From: Paragonimus skrjabini miyazakii
Taxonomy: Eukaryota > Platyhelminthes > Trematoda > Plagiorchiida > Troglotrematidae
NCBI GenBank assembly: GCA_014338405.1
Contig: JTDE01000025.1
Span: 435,854-499,853 of the forward strand
DNA length: 64,000 nt
Direction of reading: 5' to 3'
Shown: in pieces, positions 24,383 to 35,336 of the stretch
Numbering within the stretch: position 1 is the stretch's first letter
How the letters are laid out: each line of letters opens with the position of its first letter
Program-made: the position numbers and the translations under genes
Notes under the pieces: generated by a model
The model's input: the letters and a program-made list of their open reading frames with translations, nothing else
Databases searched by the model: none
What the model was told of the DNA's origin: nothing

Positions 24383-25213
24383 GTAAGACAAGTTGAAGCT
24401 CTACCCAAATGCTATAACATTTACTTTAACGATTTGAAACTACTATTGATTTTAACGACACCATCCAACTATGAACAAGAGGGCATTTTGTTACCCGTGT
24501 AAAGCTTAATTAAGTACTATTCACATCGTTCAGTAGAAGCTTCACTGAACCTCAAGATAACATGGACGGGTGAAATTAATTATGTCATCACTTTGCCATC
24601 AATAACATTTTCATTATCAGTCATTTGTGCGTTGTTTTACACAACTTCAACAATTTTCACTAAAAAGAAACTATGAGTCAAAAAGCAACTTTGAGTAAAA
24701 CGGGTTGTATAAACGACTTTCTTGATCTCTTCATCAAAAATAAGATAACATAGTACCAGCAGAAGTTTCCACGCAAATATTCACGGATGAAGCCTACAAC
24801 ACCGTTCATGGTCTAAACGAATGCACACAACGAAAAATGGCAAATTAACTCAAAGGCAATCTGATCAGTTTTTGATAACCTGCCCTGTGCGATCGAAAAC
24901 AAGTACCGCCTTATTCCGCTTGTCCTGGAGTTGGTTGCGAGCATCACTCACTATCCAGACTTATCTCTACATCAAAATATTCAACCCAGAATCAGCTCTG
25001 TTTTCCTGCTGGTGACGTGCCTGTAAATGAAATGGACTCACGTTTTAATATGTCCTTAGTTTTCTCTGCTCAAACAACACAAGAAAAGCCAAGGCATAAA
25101 AGAAAAACGTGTAATCAATATTTGTATATGTTGGCGTACTCAAACAAGTTGAGTCTTACATAGAAGATTTTATGGCTGTTCGATTCAAACATATGACATA
25201 CTTTCTCCTCCAG

Positions 25214-25310
25214 TCCCGTTGAAGAGGTGGACTTTATTCTGACTTACGAAATTCCGGTTTCTAAAGAGGGCTCTTCGAGGCAGTTACCCGAGATCAAAGC
25301 TAATTCATAA
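25214..25310 (+). CDS. Candidate exon (…VEEVDFILTYE…)
   Basis: An acceptor with a good pyrimidine tract (ACTTTCTCCTCCAG) opens 31 codons that read PVEEVDFILTYEIPVSKEG and end in TAA; a weak GTTTCT or GTTACC donor inside could end the exon sooner. The VDFILTYE core is reminiscent of the N-terminal strand motif of anoctamins (VDFVLVY-type), but eight residues are not enough to assign it. Its entry phase does not match the exit of the exon at 24382. Confidence 0.33.
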
Positions 25311-27263
25311 AGCTGAATGTGATTTAAAAAGAAATCCCCAACTTCATTTCAATATTTCTAAAATCCATCACGTTGCAACCAAATTGTTTTAAGCTGCAAG
25401 GTTGATAAGCATGTCTAATGAACACACCATTCTCGACAGATTATAGGTTATGGAAACGACTACCCGTATAACAGTTGACATACGGTATGTTACAGAACGA
25501 GGAGCTATTTCAAACGTTTGTGCTGCGTACCCTTTCAGTTAATACCACACGGAATATTTATGGTTCATTTTCTGTCAAACAGATCACAAAAAGTTCAAAC
25601 AACATAAAAAGGACAAAGGAAATGTGGGGCTGCCTTCTACCTGATTTACTCAATCAAAACACACTGGCCCATCTCAGTTGTTGAAAATGAACGAGACTTT
25701 CTGTCATTTCATTCGGCTTGGATCTTTTACATTTTTTCATGTACCCCAATCAAAATTGTTTAAAAAAATATATATCAAGCAGTACAGCTGTCTGTTTTGT
25801 CCACAAAATGAATTGAGCTCATTAGTCTTTGTAGAAAAAAGCATTCAGATGCTTGTTTCACAGTTTCCTATCGGTAATTTTTCAGGAAGTTGACATTACT
25901 TAGTGATGTCGAACTCGTTCAGCTGAGGTTCTCACATTTAAATGGATAGTCCACCTCAGAAAAAGCATTGAACAAGATTCGCACTCTTGCCAGAATTCCG
26001 GTCATAGTGCCTCAACAGTGTTTTTACTCCTATTGATTAGAGAGCAAACATACCGAATAATACAATCAAGGCTGTCTTTTACCAGATAAAAACGTCAAGT
26101 AGCACTGGTCAGTATAATAAGAAAAATATCCGGTTGCACGATGCTCATTCATTAACGTTGTTGATTTCGGATAGTTTAGGTGTTGTGGCTTCTAGTGATA
26201 GGACTGAATAACCTCTGTAGTGATCAGGTGCATTATTCGGATGTTCCATTCTATCTACTGTAATATACACAACAGATGTGCACAGTTAAACCTGTCTCTT
26301 ACAAAAAATGTGGTTATGAAGTTCAAGGCAAAATGTCCCCAATTGTAATGAAACATTGTTAGCCTTAGGAGAATGGCTAATCACAAGTACGCAAAAAACT
26401 AAGGACAACTTCAGGAAGTGGCCATTGGAACAGAAAGAATGACTTGCAGATTCGATTAACAGCTTACAATGAAGCCTCTCAAAAGAGGCTTGCCTCCAAC
26501 ATAAGAAATTCCATTTTATCAAGCCTCCAGATTACACGAAAAACCGAACTTTTAGAGGAAATTAAACCAATGACGATTTACACACTAACTTCGAAATACC
26601 AAAGACCAGAACTGCACTACAAGTTAGGGAACTGATAATTACTATTAAAAGCCCTACTGCTCAAACAAAGTTTGAGTCTAGCACTTTTTGCAGTGAACTA
26701 GTTTACTGTAAAAGCTATCCATAAAACCTGTTAGTTTCATTAGAGTGCATTTTTATGAGATTCTTTTGTAAGTGGTTAATTTCAGGGTCTGTGCAATGTC
26801 ATCAACATTCTTCTTATGAGTCTAGAAACAAAGATTTAACGTAAGATGTGGAAATTTAAAGAGCTGATTACCTATAGTGGTCTTTTTGGACTTTAATCCC
26901 CGAATATGTCTCAATAATTGATGAGATAATAGTTTTACAACAGCTAGTCTGAGTGAGCTGACTAAAACACCTATCATATGTAATCCCATTTTGATAAAAA
27001 AGGCGGTCAGCAATTAATCATTACTGCGATCAATGCGCTTCTGCAGATGTTTACATCAAAAGCCAGCACAGTAGACGACAAGAAGGAACGTCTGTGAATC
27101 GACAAGCCATACACGCGACGCAGACAATTAGATGATTTTGCCTCTCGATCGTAGGTCTCCCATGTTATTGGCAATCATGTTTCCAGATCAAGGCCTCGTC
27201 TCATGATATAGCGCACGAATTTTCGTGAAGGAAGTTAAAATCATCAACTGAAGCTACCTACAG
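25311..27263. other. No firmly supported gene
   Basis: Several plus frames of 63-71 codons (25475, 25678, 26444) read fairly well but lack paired splice sites. Nothing else seen. Confidence 0.3.
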
Positions 27264-27840
27264 CAGTGGCCTGTCTGAAAGTTTCAAAGTTTTGTTGCAA
27301 AACGTAAGGTTTACATTCACTACAACCAGCCAAGACTTCCTCGTCTTGCATCTGCAAAATAAAGCTTTAATTTTTACGTTCGCTATTTATACCTCTCAGA
27401 GCAGATGGCTTTTTGATCTACGATGCGAGAGTCCCAGTACAAGCGACGGAACTATACCCCCGGATTGTAATCGATCAACATGGATTCGAAGTCTCTCTGA
27501 AAAACTGAACTTTACCAAAGCTATTGTAGCTGACTACACTGTACATTTATTATTTATAACTACCTCATTTTGTTGGGTGAAAACAATCTACCCCATATCA
27601 CATAACTATTCGTATCATTACTCACAGGAGCCGGGAATAGAACGTTCTTATAATTTCACATATTCTAGTCTCCGACTGATAGCAACTAGTTTGCTTTTGT
27701 ATGTTTTCGCGTTCATAACCATATTTTTTTCTCGGTGGGCGGTTTGTCAATGCTTTGGTAGAAGGTCGCATAAAAATGTTCAGTTGTATTGTTCATACCA
27801 AGAAGTGTTAGGTTCCAGTTTTGTATTACCAAATGGGTAA
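27264..27840 (+). CDS. Two in-phase exons of a membrane protein, probably its C-terminus
   Basis: Exon A is 27264-27303 (acceptor AAGCTACCTACAG; donor AAAAC|GTAAGG) and encodes SGLSESFKVLLQN, ending in phase 0. Exon B begins at 27400 after an excellent acceptor (CGCTATTTATACCTCTCAG), in phase 0, and stays open 146 codons to TAA at 27838-27840. B starts SRWLFDLRCESPSTSDGTIP, has a moderately hydrophobic segment, several NxS/T sites, and a clear transmembrane helix (SLRLIATSLLLYVFAFITIF) followed by a basic Cys-containing tail. The intron is 96 bp. A GG|GTAATT donor overlaps the stop, so B might be internal. It looks like the end of a multi-pass surface protein; no family recognised. Confidence 0.5.
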
Positions 27841-28428
27841 TTATTCTGTTTCCAAAAACAGAGCTATTATCTAATCCTTAAAAGACACTGATATAGAAAA
27901 GCTTTTCGCTTATGTATAGTTCATTTTTTTGCGTCATATTCGTTTGTTTATTATTGGTCAGTATTAGCCCGAAAATATTTCTAAGAAAAATTTTGAGTAT
28001 TATATTCAGTAACATATAAAGACAATCACAATAAGTTATATTACAGTTTGGCTTCATAGAAAGATTTCGCTATTCTTTCTGGGGCATTCACCCTAGGATC
28101 AGGCCGTCAAACTTCCAGCTGTTTTTAAATCCATTACACATCATTTATTTCCTACATCGTCTATCGACTTTCCGTCAACAAATTATATCAGACAGTTATG
28201 CTATGCCGTAATCAGTTTAGTTGTCTTTTAAAAACCTGAGCTTCCGTTAACATCAATCTCATTCTGAAGAAAAATGTGGATCACAACAACAACAAATAAT
28301 CAGGTTTTATCAGAATACTTCTGGGAAATACTTCACTTAGTTTCCTTTAACTGTAGAAAATAAGAGGTTAAATTTTCACACCTTTCATGACAAAATTATA
28401 TTATACTTTATTTTTTGTATTCACGCAG

Positions 28429-28740
28429 ATCATTTGGAATAATCTGAAAAAGTCGTCCTGTAAATATGAATATCTCATTAATAACATTGTTTTGTATCAG
28501 TCATTAAAATCCTCAAGACGTTTTCTAGTTTTCAATCTTCCTCATGCGGAAGTGGCCTATGACCCTACTTCCCCCGGACGTTTCTTCGTAAATTTGTAGT
28601 TTAATTTTCCTGAATTTTCTATAGCGATATAGATGTGGACCCCCATCAGACACTTGAGCATTGAGGTTAGCGATAAGCTTCATGCATCTAGAGACAGTAC
28701 CGATTATGCAAAGACGATATTACAAACGGAATTTTTTCCA
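28429..28740 (+). CDS. Two in-phase exons, unknown protein
   Basis: Exon A is 28429-28587 (acceptor TTTATTTTTTGTATTCACGCAG; donor TTC|GTAAAT): 53 codons ending …FNLPHAEVAYDPTSPGRFF, phase 0 at both ends. Exon B is 28633-28740, after a 45-bp intron, with 36 codons (MWTPIRHLSIEVSDKLHASR…) and a consensus donor, TTTCCA|GTGAGT, again phase 0. The tiny intron is the same size as those proven in the MORN1-like gene. The joined peptide reads as a globular cytosolic or extracellular segment; no domain is recognised. Confidence 0.5.
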
Positions 28741-29129
28741 GTGAGTGTAAAGTAACTTTTCCCGCTCAATCCTAACGAACGCATAGCTGTGTATTAGGGA
28801 TGCCGTGTAATAGTCACCTTTACCAGTTGCTTTTCCCGATGATTCAGTCGACTATCGCAGAGTTCATCGTGATGAAACGTTTAACTGACATAGTGGACTG
28901 AAGACAGTTGCTAGTTGGTTAAAAACCTTACATTGGATTGATCTCTCAGGCTAGGACTTTGGCGACCCACACAGTCGATGACTGACGGCATTTGCAGAAA
29001 TAGCAGTTAGTCTAGCTCAACGGTCTGAATGTTTCCCTCGTTTGGTCGAGTAGATATAGTTAATTGAAAAAGGCACTGCAAACCGAATGAAAGCCATCTT
29101 GCACATTGCATCATACTTTAAAATTACAG

Positions 29130-29171
29130 CTGACTATCAAAGTGTGCACGATTTGATGCTTAATGTGTTAC
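29130..29171 (+). CDS. Candidate short exon
   Basis: Acceptor CATCATACTTTAAAATTACAG, then DYQSVHDLMLNVL, then donor GTTAC|GTAAGC, phase 1 in and out. Only one frame is open. It is probably part of the plus gene around it. Confidence 0.4.
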
Positions 29172-29302
29172 GTAAGCCAGCCGTTTTTAGTAACAAGTTG
29201 TCATCCTTTTTATTCTTGCATCTTAGCCAGAGTTTGTTCTTTCTACTGTTGTTTGGCAGTCAGCCGTCACGTGGACCACTAACGGTTTGCTATCTATAAT
29301 AG

Positions 29303-29396
29303 CAAAAATAATAATGGTAGTATCATTGTGGATGTGGATGATGAAGCTACTTACGATGATGTTGATGCTATTGATAGTGATGAAAAACAAATTTAG
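29303..29396 (+). CDS. Candidate terminal exon with acidic tail
   Basis: Acceptor GGTTTGCTATCTATAATAG opens KNNNGSIIVDVDDEATYDDV and then …DAIDSDEKQI and a TAG. An acidic C-terminus of this kind is common in soluble proteins. The low-complexity GAT/GTG codons mean that part of this could be a simple-sequence artefact. Confidence 0.35.
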
Positions 29397-30702
29397 GACC
29401 AGACGTTTGCATCTAAACAGTGGAATACCTACAACTCTTACCAGTTAAACGAACAATCTTAATCCGTAGAAATGTTCTTACAACTAAGTATTCAATGACT
29501 GATAATACAACGGTTTATGGTTCCAACACAGTGCAGGACACAACTAACCGGTAAATTCAAATTGACGTGAAACACCAACCGTAATGAAAATAAAACTCCC
29601 GATTGAATATAATGTTCCAAATAGATTATTTTTTTAAACGATCACAAAAATTCCCATTGGTTCAACTTTTACAACATACGCACATTAGCAATTCAGAGTA
29701 TTTGTGAATAACGATGGACATTGTCTTTTCATGACCATTTGCATCAGACCATCACGCTTCATTTGGAAAATAGCTTTATTTATTGAGTTCTTGTTGAGAA
29801 AAGCAGCTTTTCAACAGCTCATGATTTCAGATTCAACTTTACTCGCGCTGTTTACTCAAAAACTCAACAAATGCAGCCAAAGTGTGCACACATAACAAAC
29901 GTGTATACAAATATCGCATATCTAAAACAATCACAAATTGATAGATTGGATAGGCGATGCGGTTTATCAGTTATACAATGACCGGTAGAGAATACCACGC
30001 ACACAAATGTTTTGTCAAAAAGGATTCAGACAAATGAATAAAGTTGGTAATCGTTTTGGTGAACGTAGTGTATGTTGGTCAATATATTCGTTAGTAAATT
30101 CTACCCCGTCCTCAGGATCCGGAGAGACGTCTTCAACAACTAGCACGAATTCAGTTACTGAATAAAGAAAATAGAAGAAATTTATCACATGTACCTTTTA
30201 TGTTAAACGTATTATCAAGTTCATTTATAATATTTTCAGCATAAATAATGTTTCTTCAAACGAAATGACGTCACAACATCCGCTGTACTACACGCTGAAG
30301 TTCAACTTGACAAATCAAATTTTCCCACAAAACTGCGGAAAGTAAAGTGGAGAATACAGAAATAGTGACGCCCCTGTGCAAGTTTACGGATAAGTAGTTG
30401 TGTTTTGTAGTAAGTTGATGAACGCCATTACCATGCAGACCATGACGTCGATAGATCTCTTAACCCAAAAGTGGATTGCTAACAGTGGAGCAGCCAGGAA
30501 GTCATAAGTTGTACCAGTATAAGGGTATTTCTTCTGGACCAAGCTTAATAACTGGTGAACAAATTGTGTGAATGATCAAAAGTTTTGAAGACGTTGCTTT
30601 GATTTTTTGACACTAACTACAGTCAATCAGGCTTATGTCACTATGGTTGATTCAGTTTCGTCAAATTATGTATAAGTCGTGTGGATGCAATCAGATTTTC
30701 AG
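29397..30702. other. No firmly supported gene
   Basis: A 63-codon plus frame (29704-29895) without splice support. Presumed intron or intergenic DNA. Confidence 0.3.
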
Positions 30703-30808
30703 TCACACAGTTATATTCCAAAGTGTAATCACTATAGTTTATCATTCGGAACATTACGGATTATCCGAAGATTATACGGAAAGGCATCGTAATCAGTTGC
30801 ACTGGAGA
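30703..30808 (+). CDS. Candidate internal exon, unknown protein
   Basis: Acceptor GGATGCAATCAGATTTTCAG opens 35 codons (HTVIFQSVITIVYHSEHYGL, then SEDYTERHRNQLHWR) ending in phase 0 at a consensus donor, GGAGA|GTAAGT. Composition is typical of coding DNA. No domain is recognised. Confidence 0.5.
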
Positions 30809-31026
30809 GTAAGTCTCTTCTACCGGGTTGAAGTCGTTGACATAGTAGAGATCACGATATGCTTTGGATAAATGCAGTAGCTCCACCTCGTTCTCACAGA
30901 CTACTGAGAACTAGAATTGGGGGATGCACTGTAGCACATATGCGTCCACTTGATTATTGAAACATTTTAGCCACACAAACATTTGATCGGATCAATACTC
31001 CCATTTTTATATTCTATTTGCCATAG

Positions 31027-31280
31027 GTTTATTTAGAACAAGCTATCCGAAGTTAAAGCAGTGATTGAACGCAGCAGTCAAAATCCAACACTGAACCACT
31101 TAAATCTGGACCCGCATAAGTTCAACTACTTTTCTTACAGCTACTACGCCACCAACTACGGATGAAAGACGGATGTCTGTTGAAGGAAGGCTTGATCTGC
31201 TCGTTGTCATAAGAGTCTCAAGTTGCGTACGAATATTTTTAGGCAACATGGAATATGGGAATATAACCGAGTGGTGATTG
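31027..31280 (+). CDS. Candidate exon pair with ambiguous splicing
   Basis: A strong acceptor (TATTCTATTTGCCATAG) at 31026 accepts phase 0, matching the previous exon, and opens VYLEQAIRS. A nearby acceptor (TTTATTTAG) opens instead a longer frame (NKLSEVKAVIERSSQNPTLN…). A third strong acceptor (CTACTTTTCTTACAG, ending 31138) opens TTPPTTDERRMSVEGRLDLL and on to a TGA at about 31276. At least one exon is likely here; transcript data are needed to choose. Confidence 0.35.
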
Positions 31281-32643
31281 GATCCATTAGAAAAAATACA
31301 GAGTATTAGACCGATTCAATTAGGTAACAAGTCGTTGCAACTAATGTGAAAAGCTTTCGTACAACCTACAGGAGGAATTAGTTTCAACAGATGTGATGGG
31401 ATTGTGTCCAAAATAGTTTTGTTAGCTCTGCTGTCAAGTCAATCAGAAGAATGTTTCCCGGTCACTCACGAGACCCAATTGATTCCACATTAAATATAAA
31501 AACATTGTTCAACGTAAACTAGATATTCTACACTTTATATTTCAGTCTAAAACAATAATGTCACTAACCTAGCTATATGCGATAGTCAACGAAACAGTAC
31601 ATTCAACGCAATAGTAAATTTGGGGATTAGGTAACACATCTAACTCAATTGCATTGAGAGCTGCAGCAACAGTGATCTGTGTTTGACAGTGAAGATTTTA
31701 TGGTGAATCCTCGAAAATACTTCAATATACACTGTATTAAGTAGCTGGATATCCGTTTTCCCAATATGATTATCTCTTATAAACAGGCATTTTATAGTTA
31801 GTATGGTCGTATGAATTCAGATGATAGCACTTAAAACAATTCTATGATCCAGCCAGTTTTCTTTAAGACACTTTATACTTCCAGACTGAATCTGAAGATA
31901 GGCGTATTCCAGCAGCTGTATTAACTAACGCATATACCACCTGAACTCTTTGTGCAACGGTTCACAGGGTGCTTGCGTAGCAAAAATGCATAGCACAGGC
32001 CCCGAGCCGACCAGAAGTTCACTATTCTGCTGTTAGTTGAATCATCACCACGTCACCTGTTAAAACAGAACACTCACAGTTGAAGAGCAGTCCATCTCGG
32101 TTGCTCGCTTTTTATTCGGGAAATAAAAGTGTTTAATTACAGCCTCATTCTAATAGTCTAGTTGTTCACTGAGCAACTGGACAGCCAGCTCTCCCGAATG
32201 TATTACTCGGTGTTGGTTTTAAGGTGAATAACTGTTTTACGCATCTTGTGTCAGGATAGGTAAATGAAATAATTGTGGCTGAGTTTATTAACCAACTGGT
32301 CAGCATTTTGTGTGTGCACCTTTATATCTCTTCAGGGGTGTTTGTAAACGATCACTTATAACTGTTGAAATCATTGAAATGCGTTTGTGTAATATATAAC
32401 TTTGTAAACAGTAAAACCTTATCTAGTTGTCTCAGTCATCGATAATGACTTATTCGATCAATAGGCGCTCAGTTGCTATGCCATAGGCTATTATAAACCT
32501 GGAAGCCTGAAATAATGTTATAAACTTTAGTCATACCTGAGAAATTTGTTTGATGTGGAATTTCACACACACACGAACGGAATAAGATATGACACCGAAG
32601 CCATGAAGTTACAACCTTGTATATTCCAATAAATTCATTTTAC
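31281..32643. other. No gene seen
   Basis: No frame above 60 codons and no recognised repeat. Confidence 0.4.
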
Positions 32644-32931
32644 CTCTAGTGTCAGCTTCTGTACCGCTGTGGACCGATTTAACAGCTTTCGTCTCCATCA
32701 TTGTGTTGCTTGTACAGTCAGTCTCGTTTGTACAAATCACTTTAGTAGCATTTCCAGAAATGATATCAGTGGAATTATCTTCGACACGTACAGCATAACT
32801 TTGTAGAAGACACTCATCAACTGATAACTTTGACCAATAAGCAAGCCCACGACCAGTGACTTGTGGGAAATAAAACACTTCCCTGATTTGTGGCTCTGGA
32901 ATTAACTCCGGTTGCGCAGATATGTCTTGAG
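32644..32931 (-). CDS. Probable distal exon of the MORN1-like gene
   Basis: A minus acceptor (AAAATTTTTCACAG) opens 95 codons ending at AGAG|GTAAAA in phase 1. It encodes QDISAQPELIPEPQIREVFY, then FPQVTGRGLAYWSKLSVDEC, then LLQSYAVRVEDNST and a Thr/Asn-rich end. It begins with two bases, exactly completing the codon left by the exon at 35147-35336 (phase 1). A pattern of Gly-x-Ala-…-Leu followed by a 'YavrVeDnst'-like strand loosely recalls the C-terminal region of vertebrate MORN1 (which has …GEYVLMIRDVT…), but identity is too low to prove it. The exon itself is well supported. Confidence 0.5.
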
Positions 32932-33262
32932 CTGTGAAAAATTTTAAAAAAATGATGATAAACAACTTGGATACGGTCTGCATCGAACTTGGTTTTACGC
33001 AAGAAATTTCTGAAAATTACAAACTGAACATATGTAAAAATTCATTGAGAAAATATTTCAGGCTAATCTGCCCTTCACATAATAATATGTAGTATAATTA
33101 TGCCATCTGAATAATGTGGACCATTTCCAAGAAGAGGTTAAGGGTTTTCAGTGTGTATGATTTAGTGTAATCCCCTTAGTTATAATGGGTGGCCAAAATT
33201 TATTGTCGTGCTCCCAAACATCACCCTACCTTATCACTTGCTTACTTTTGACGCTTAAACAG

Positions 33263-33765
33263 TTCGAACGCGCGATGTTAACTTCTTTGATTCATCCAAC
33301 CTGCGCACCGAACTTCACTCATATGCCCACATATCTATCAATGTGCCCGTTACTCGATCCCACAAGCATTACTCACGACGATGCTGGACACTACCTTCTT
33401 AGTGAGTACCATGACAGAGTCATCAACCAATAGATATACACGAGCATCACGCAGTTAATCGCACACTTGAGTAATTCCACTATATCCCCTAGGTTTGATT
33501 TTGTATGTTAGCTAACTTTATTTGAAGCTCTCCCTCTAAACCAGGTTTCACGACGATCTCCGTTGCCACTAAATGTACTTCATCTCGCGAACACAAACAA
33601 ACCGAGGTTCATTTATCGTAAGTAATGATACTAGTTGTATTTATAATATTATCTTTCCACTCATGATGTGGTTTTGATATTTTCAGTAGTTGGTTATCCA
33701 TACCACGATTAACGCTTGTCGAAAAATCGTACAAACCGTTTTCTATGGCAGTTAATCTCACATAA
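33263..33765 (+). CDS. Three in-phase exons, unknown protein
   Basis: Exon 1 is 33263-33401 (acceptor TTACTTTTGACGCTTAAACAG; donor CTTA|GTGAGT; phase 0 to 1): FERAMLTSLIHPTCAPNFTH… to …THDDAGHYLL. Exon 2 is 33545-33617 (acceptor CTCTCCCTCTAAACCAG; donor TATC|GTAAGT; phase 1 to 2): FTTISVATKCTSSREHKQTE…. Exon 3 is 33687-33765 (acceptor GGTTTTGATATTTTCAG; enters phase 2): SWLSIPRLTLVEKSYKPFSM… then TAA. All three join without a frame error across introns of 143 and 69 bp, which is hard to get by chance. A GTTAAT site near the end could extend the gene. No domain is recognised. The series lies opposite the intron between two minus-strand exons. Confidence 0.55.
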
Positions 33766-33897
33766 GAAACTAGTCCACCATAGGTAACCTTCTTTATTTG
33801 GCTACTGATAGCAACACCGTTTGTTTGCTTGTTACAATAAAAAGTATTTTAAACAAGTCTGTTTGTCTTCTTTCAACTTATTGTCACCAAATTTTAG

Positions 33898-34653
33898 CCG
33901 TGAAACCAACAACTCTTTTAGTATTTCCTTTGTTTATACCGATCAATCGTTCGATTAACTATAAAACCATCAACATATTAAATTCTGTAACAGCTTATCA
34001 GTGAGCAATAGTGAAAGATGTACTGAGTAGTAAAATAATAAGTAAGACCCTATTGCTTTATGTCAAAAACATACTTTGGTGTTTCACACTGTTAAAAGTG
34101 CTTAGGAAGGTTGACATTTGTTAACTCCGTTGAAGTACGTTCAACTTGATTGTACGGAGGTATCCAAAACTATCCGTTTGTTTTTTGTTTTGATGTGTGT
34201 TGCGAAAAATTATGGTAAACTTTACGCCACGACGACAAGCAGAACATGCACCCCTATTTTTTTCTTTTATGACTCGTTGTATGTTTACTAAAACTTCTTC
34301 TTTGGTAAGATTTAACACAAAATCACGTATGTATATATGTATATATATCTATTTTACGAGGTTATATTTGGGCATGCCATTTTGACTGCCCTTTCTTCAA
34401 GGCAGTCTGATCATTCGGCTAATACATATTTTCAGTTATGTTCGTCAACAGCACGGTAATAATTTATATGTTCTATTTGGATTTTCCTGACGTTCTTTTT
34501 GACAAAGAAGTCAGTGCTATCAACTACACCGTTCAAGTCACCGCCAGATTTATACAATCAGTCGCGTGCTTGTTACTACCTATCAGTTATGAAAACCCGG
34601 CAAACTGTGACGGTACCACGCATTACACTGACGACACCCGAAGAAATGTGTAA
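33898..34653 (+). CDS. Three further in-phase exons, same or next plus gene
   Basis: Exon 1 is 33898-34000 (acceptor TTATTGTCACCAAATTTTAG; donor TATCA|GTGAGC; phase 1 to 2), VKPTTLLVFPLFIPINRSIN…. Exon 2 is 34436-34455 (acceptor CTAATACATATTTTCAG; donor CACG|GTAATA; phase 2 to 1), only 20 bases. Exon 3 starts at 34508 after a 52-bp intron and runs to TAA at 34653: VSAINYTVQVTARFIQSVAC…. The phases are consistent. Other frames are also open in exons 1 and 3, so the reading is less certain than for 33263-33765, and the link to that group was not shown. Confidence 0.35.
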
Positions 34654-34833
34654 CTACGGGTTTGTTTGTAGGCTATTTTGCTGTGTATCTCGTACTAATT
34701 AGGATCAGCGAACCAGGACAGATGCAAGTGCCATTGATATCTAAGCTGGTCTATGGATTCTAAGACGTCTGAGATTCGAAGTAACATCACCTCATGAGTT
34801 ATTCTTTACAATGATAAACTCAAAATTTTCCAG

Positions 34834-34856
34834 GCACTTGCATGCAGTTTAATTGG
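34834..34856 (+). CDS. Candidate 23-bp micro-exon
   Basis: Excellent acceptor (AACTCAAAATTTTCCAG) and donor (TTGG|GTAAGC) enclose 23 bases, read as ALACSLIG or TCMQFNW depending on phase. Trematode genes often contain very short exons. Confidence 0.4.
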
Positions 34857-35146
34857 GTAAGCTTTTGACGAAGTGCACGTGTTTAACTGAATGTACCAGA
34901 ATACTTTCGCGAAATTGATAAATGGATTGAGAATAACACAACTTTCGCGAAATCTTTTTCCAGACAGAGATTAAAGGTTATATCCTAAAAGATACATATT
35001 ACAAACGTGTTTAGAAAAATGTTATTTAAAGCTTTTGGGTTATTCTGTGTGTGGAAGATATTACAGGCAGTGAACGTTGTTGTTTGCACCTAGACAAGAT
35101 CACAATGATACACACCAGAGTGGTTGCGTCACGGAATGTTACTCAC

Positions 35147-35336
35147 CCACGACTGATGTCTGACCGTCTGAGTTGATTTCTGAATCAACATCTTCGAAAT
35201 CTATTCTTTTTGCCTCCACGTTGTCTGTACACTCCTGATGGTTCTCTTCAGAAGATGCGGGCTCCACGTTACTCCAACCTAAAGGCTGGATTGAATAGCC
35301 CCTAAATTCAACAAGAGCAGGGGTAGTTAATGTAAG
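35147..35336 (-). CDS. Probable exon of the MORN1-like gene
   Basis: Minus exon of 63 codons plus one base: LTLTTPALVEFRGYSIQPLG, then WSNVEPASSEENHQECTDNV and an acidic stretch rich in D and E, ending GTGG|GTGAGT in phase 1. It enters in phase 0, as required by the preceding exon at 39641-39810, and its exit matches the entry of 32644-32931. The acceptor (…GGTTCAAATGAAG) is weak; a second one (TTGAATTTAG) is available inside. Assignment to the MORN1-like gene rests on strand, order and phase. Confidence 0.5.

Noticed and set aside
25214..25310. Anoctamin (TMEM16) exon
   Set aside because: Only the short VDFILTYE string resembles the family; no other anoctamin segment was found on the plus strand.
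26765..26790. GTAAGT…TTTCAG pair as an intron
   Set aside because: Only 18 bp, too short for a spliceosomal intron.
29310..29396. Pure GAT/GTG simple repeat
   Set aside because: Codons vary and the frame is bounded by an acceptor and a stop, so an acidic exon is preferred, though with modest confidence.
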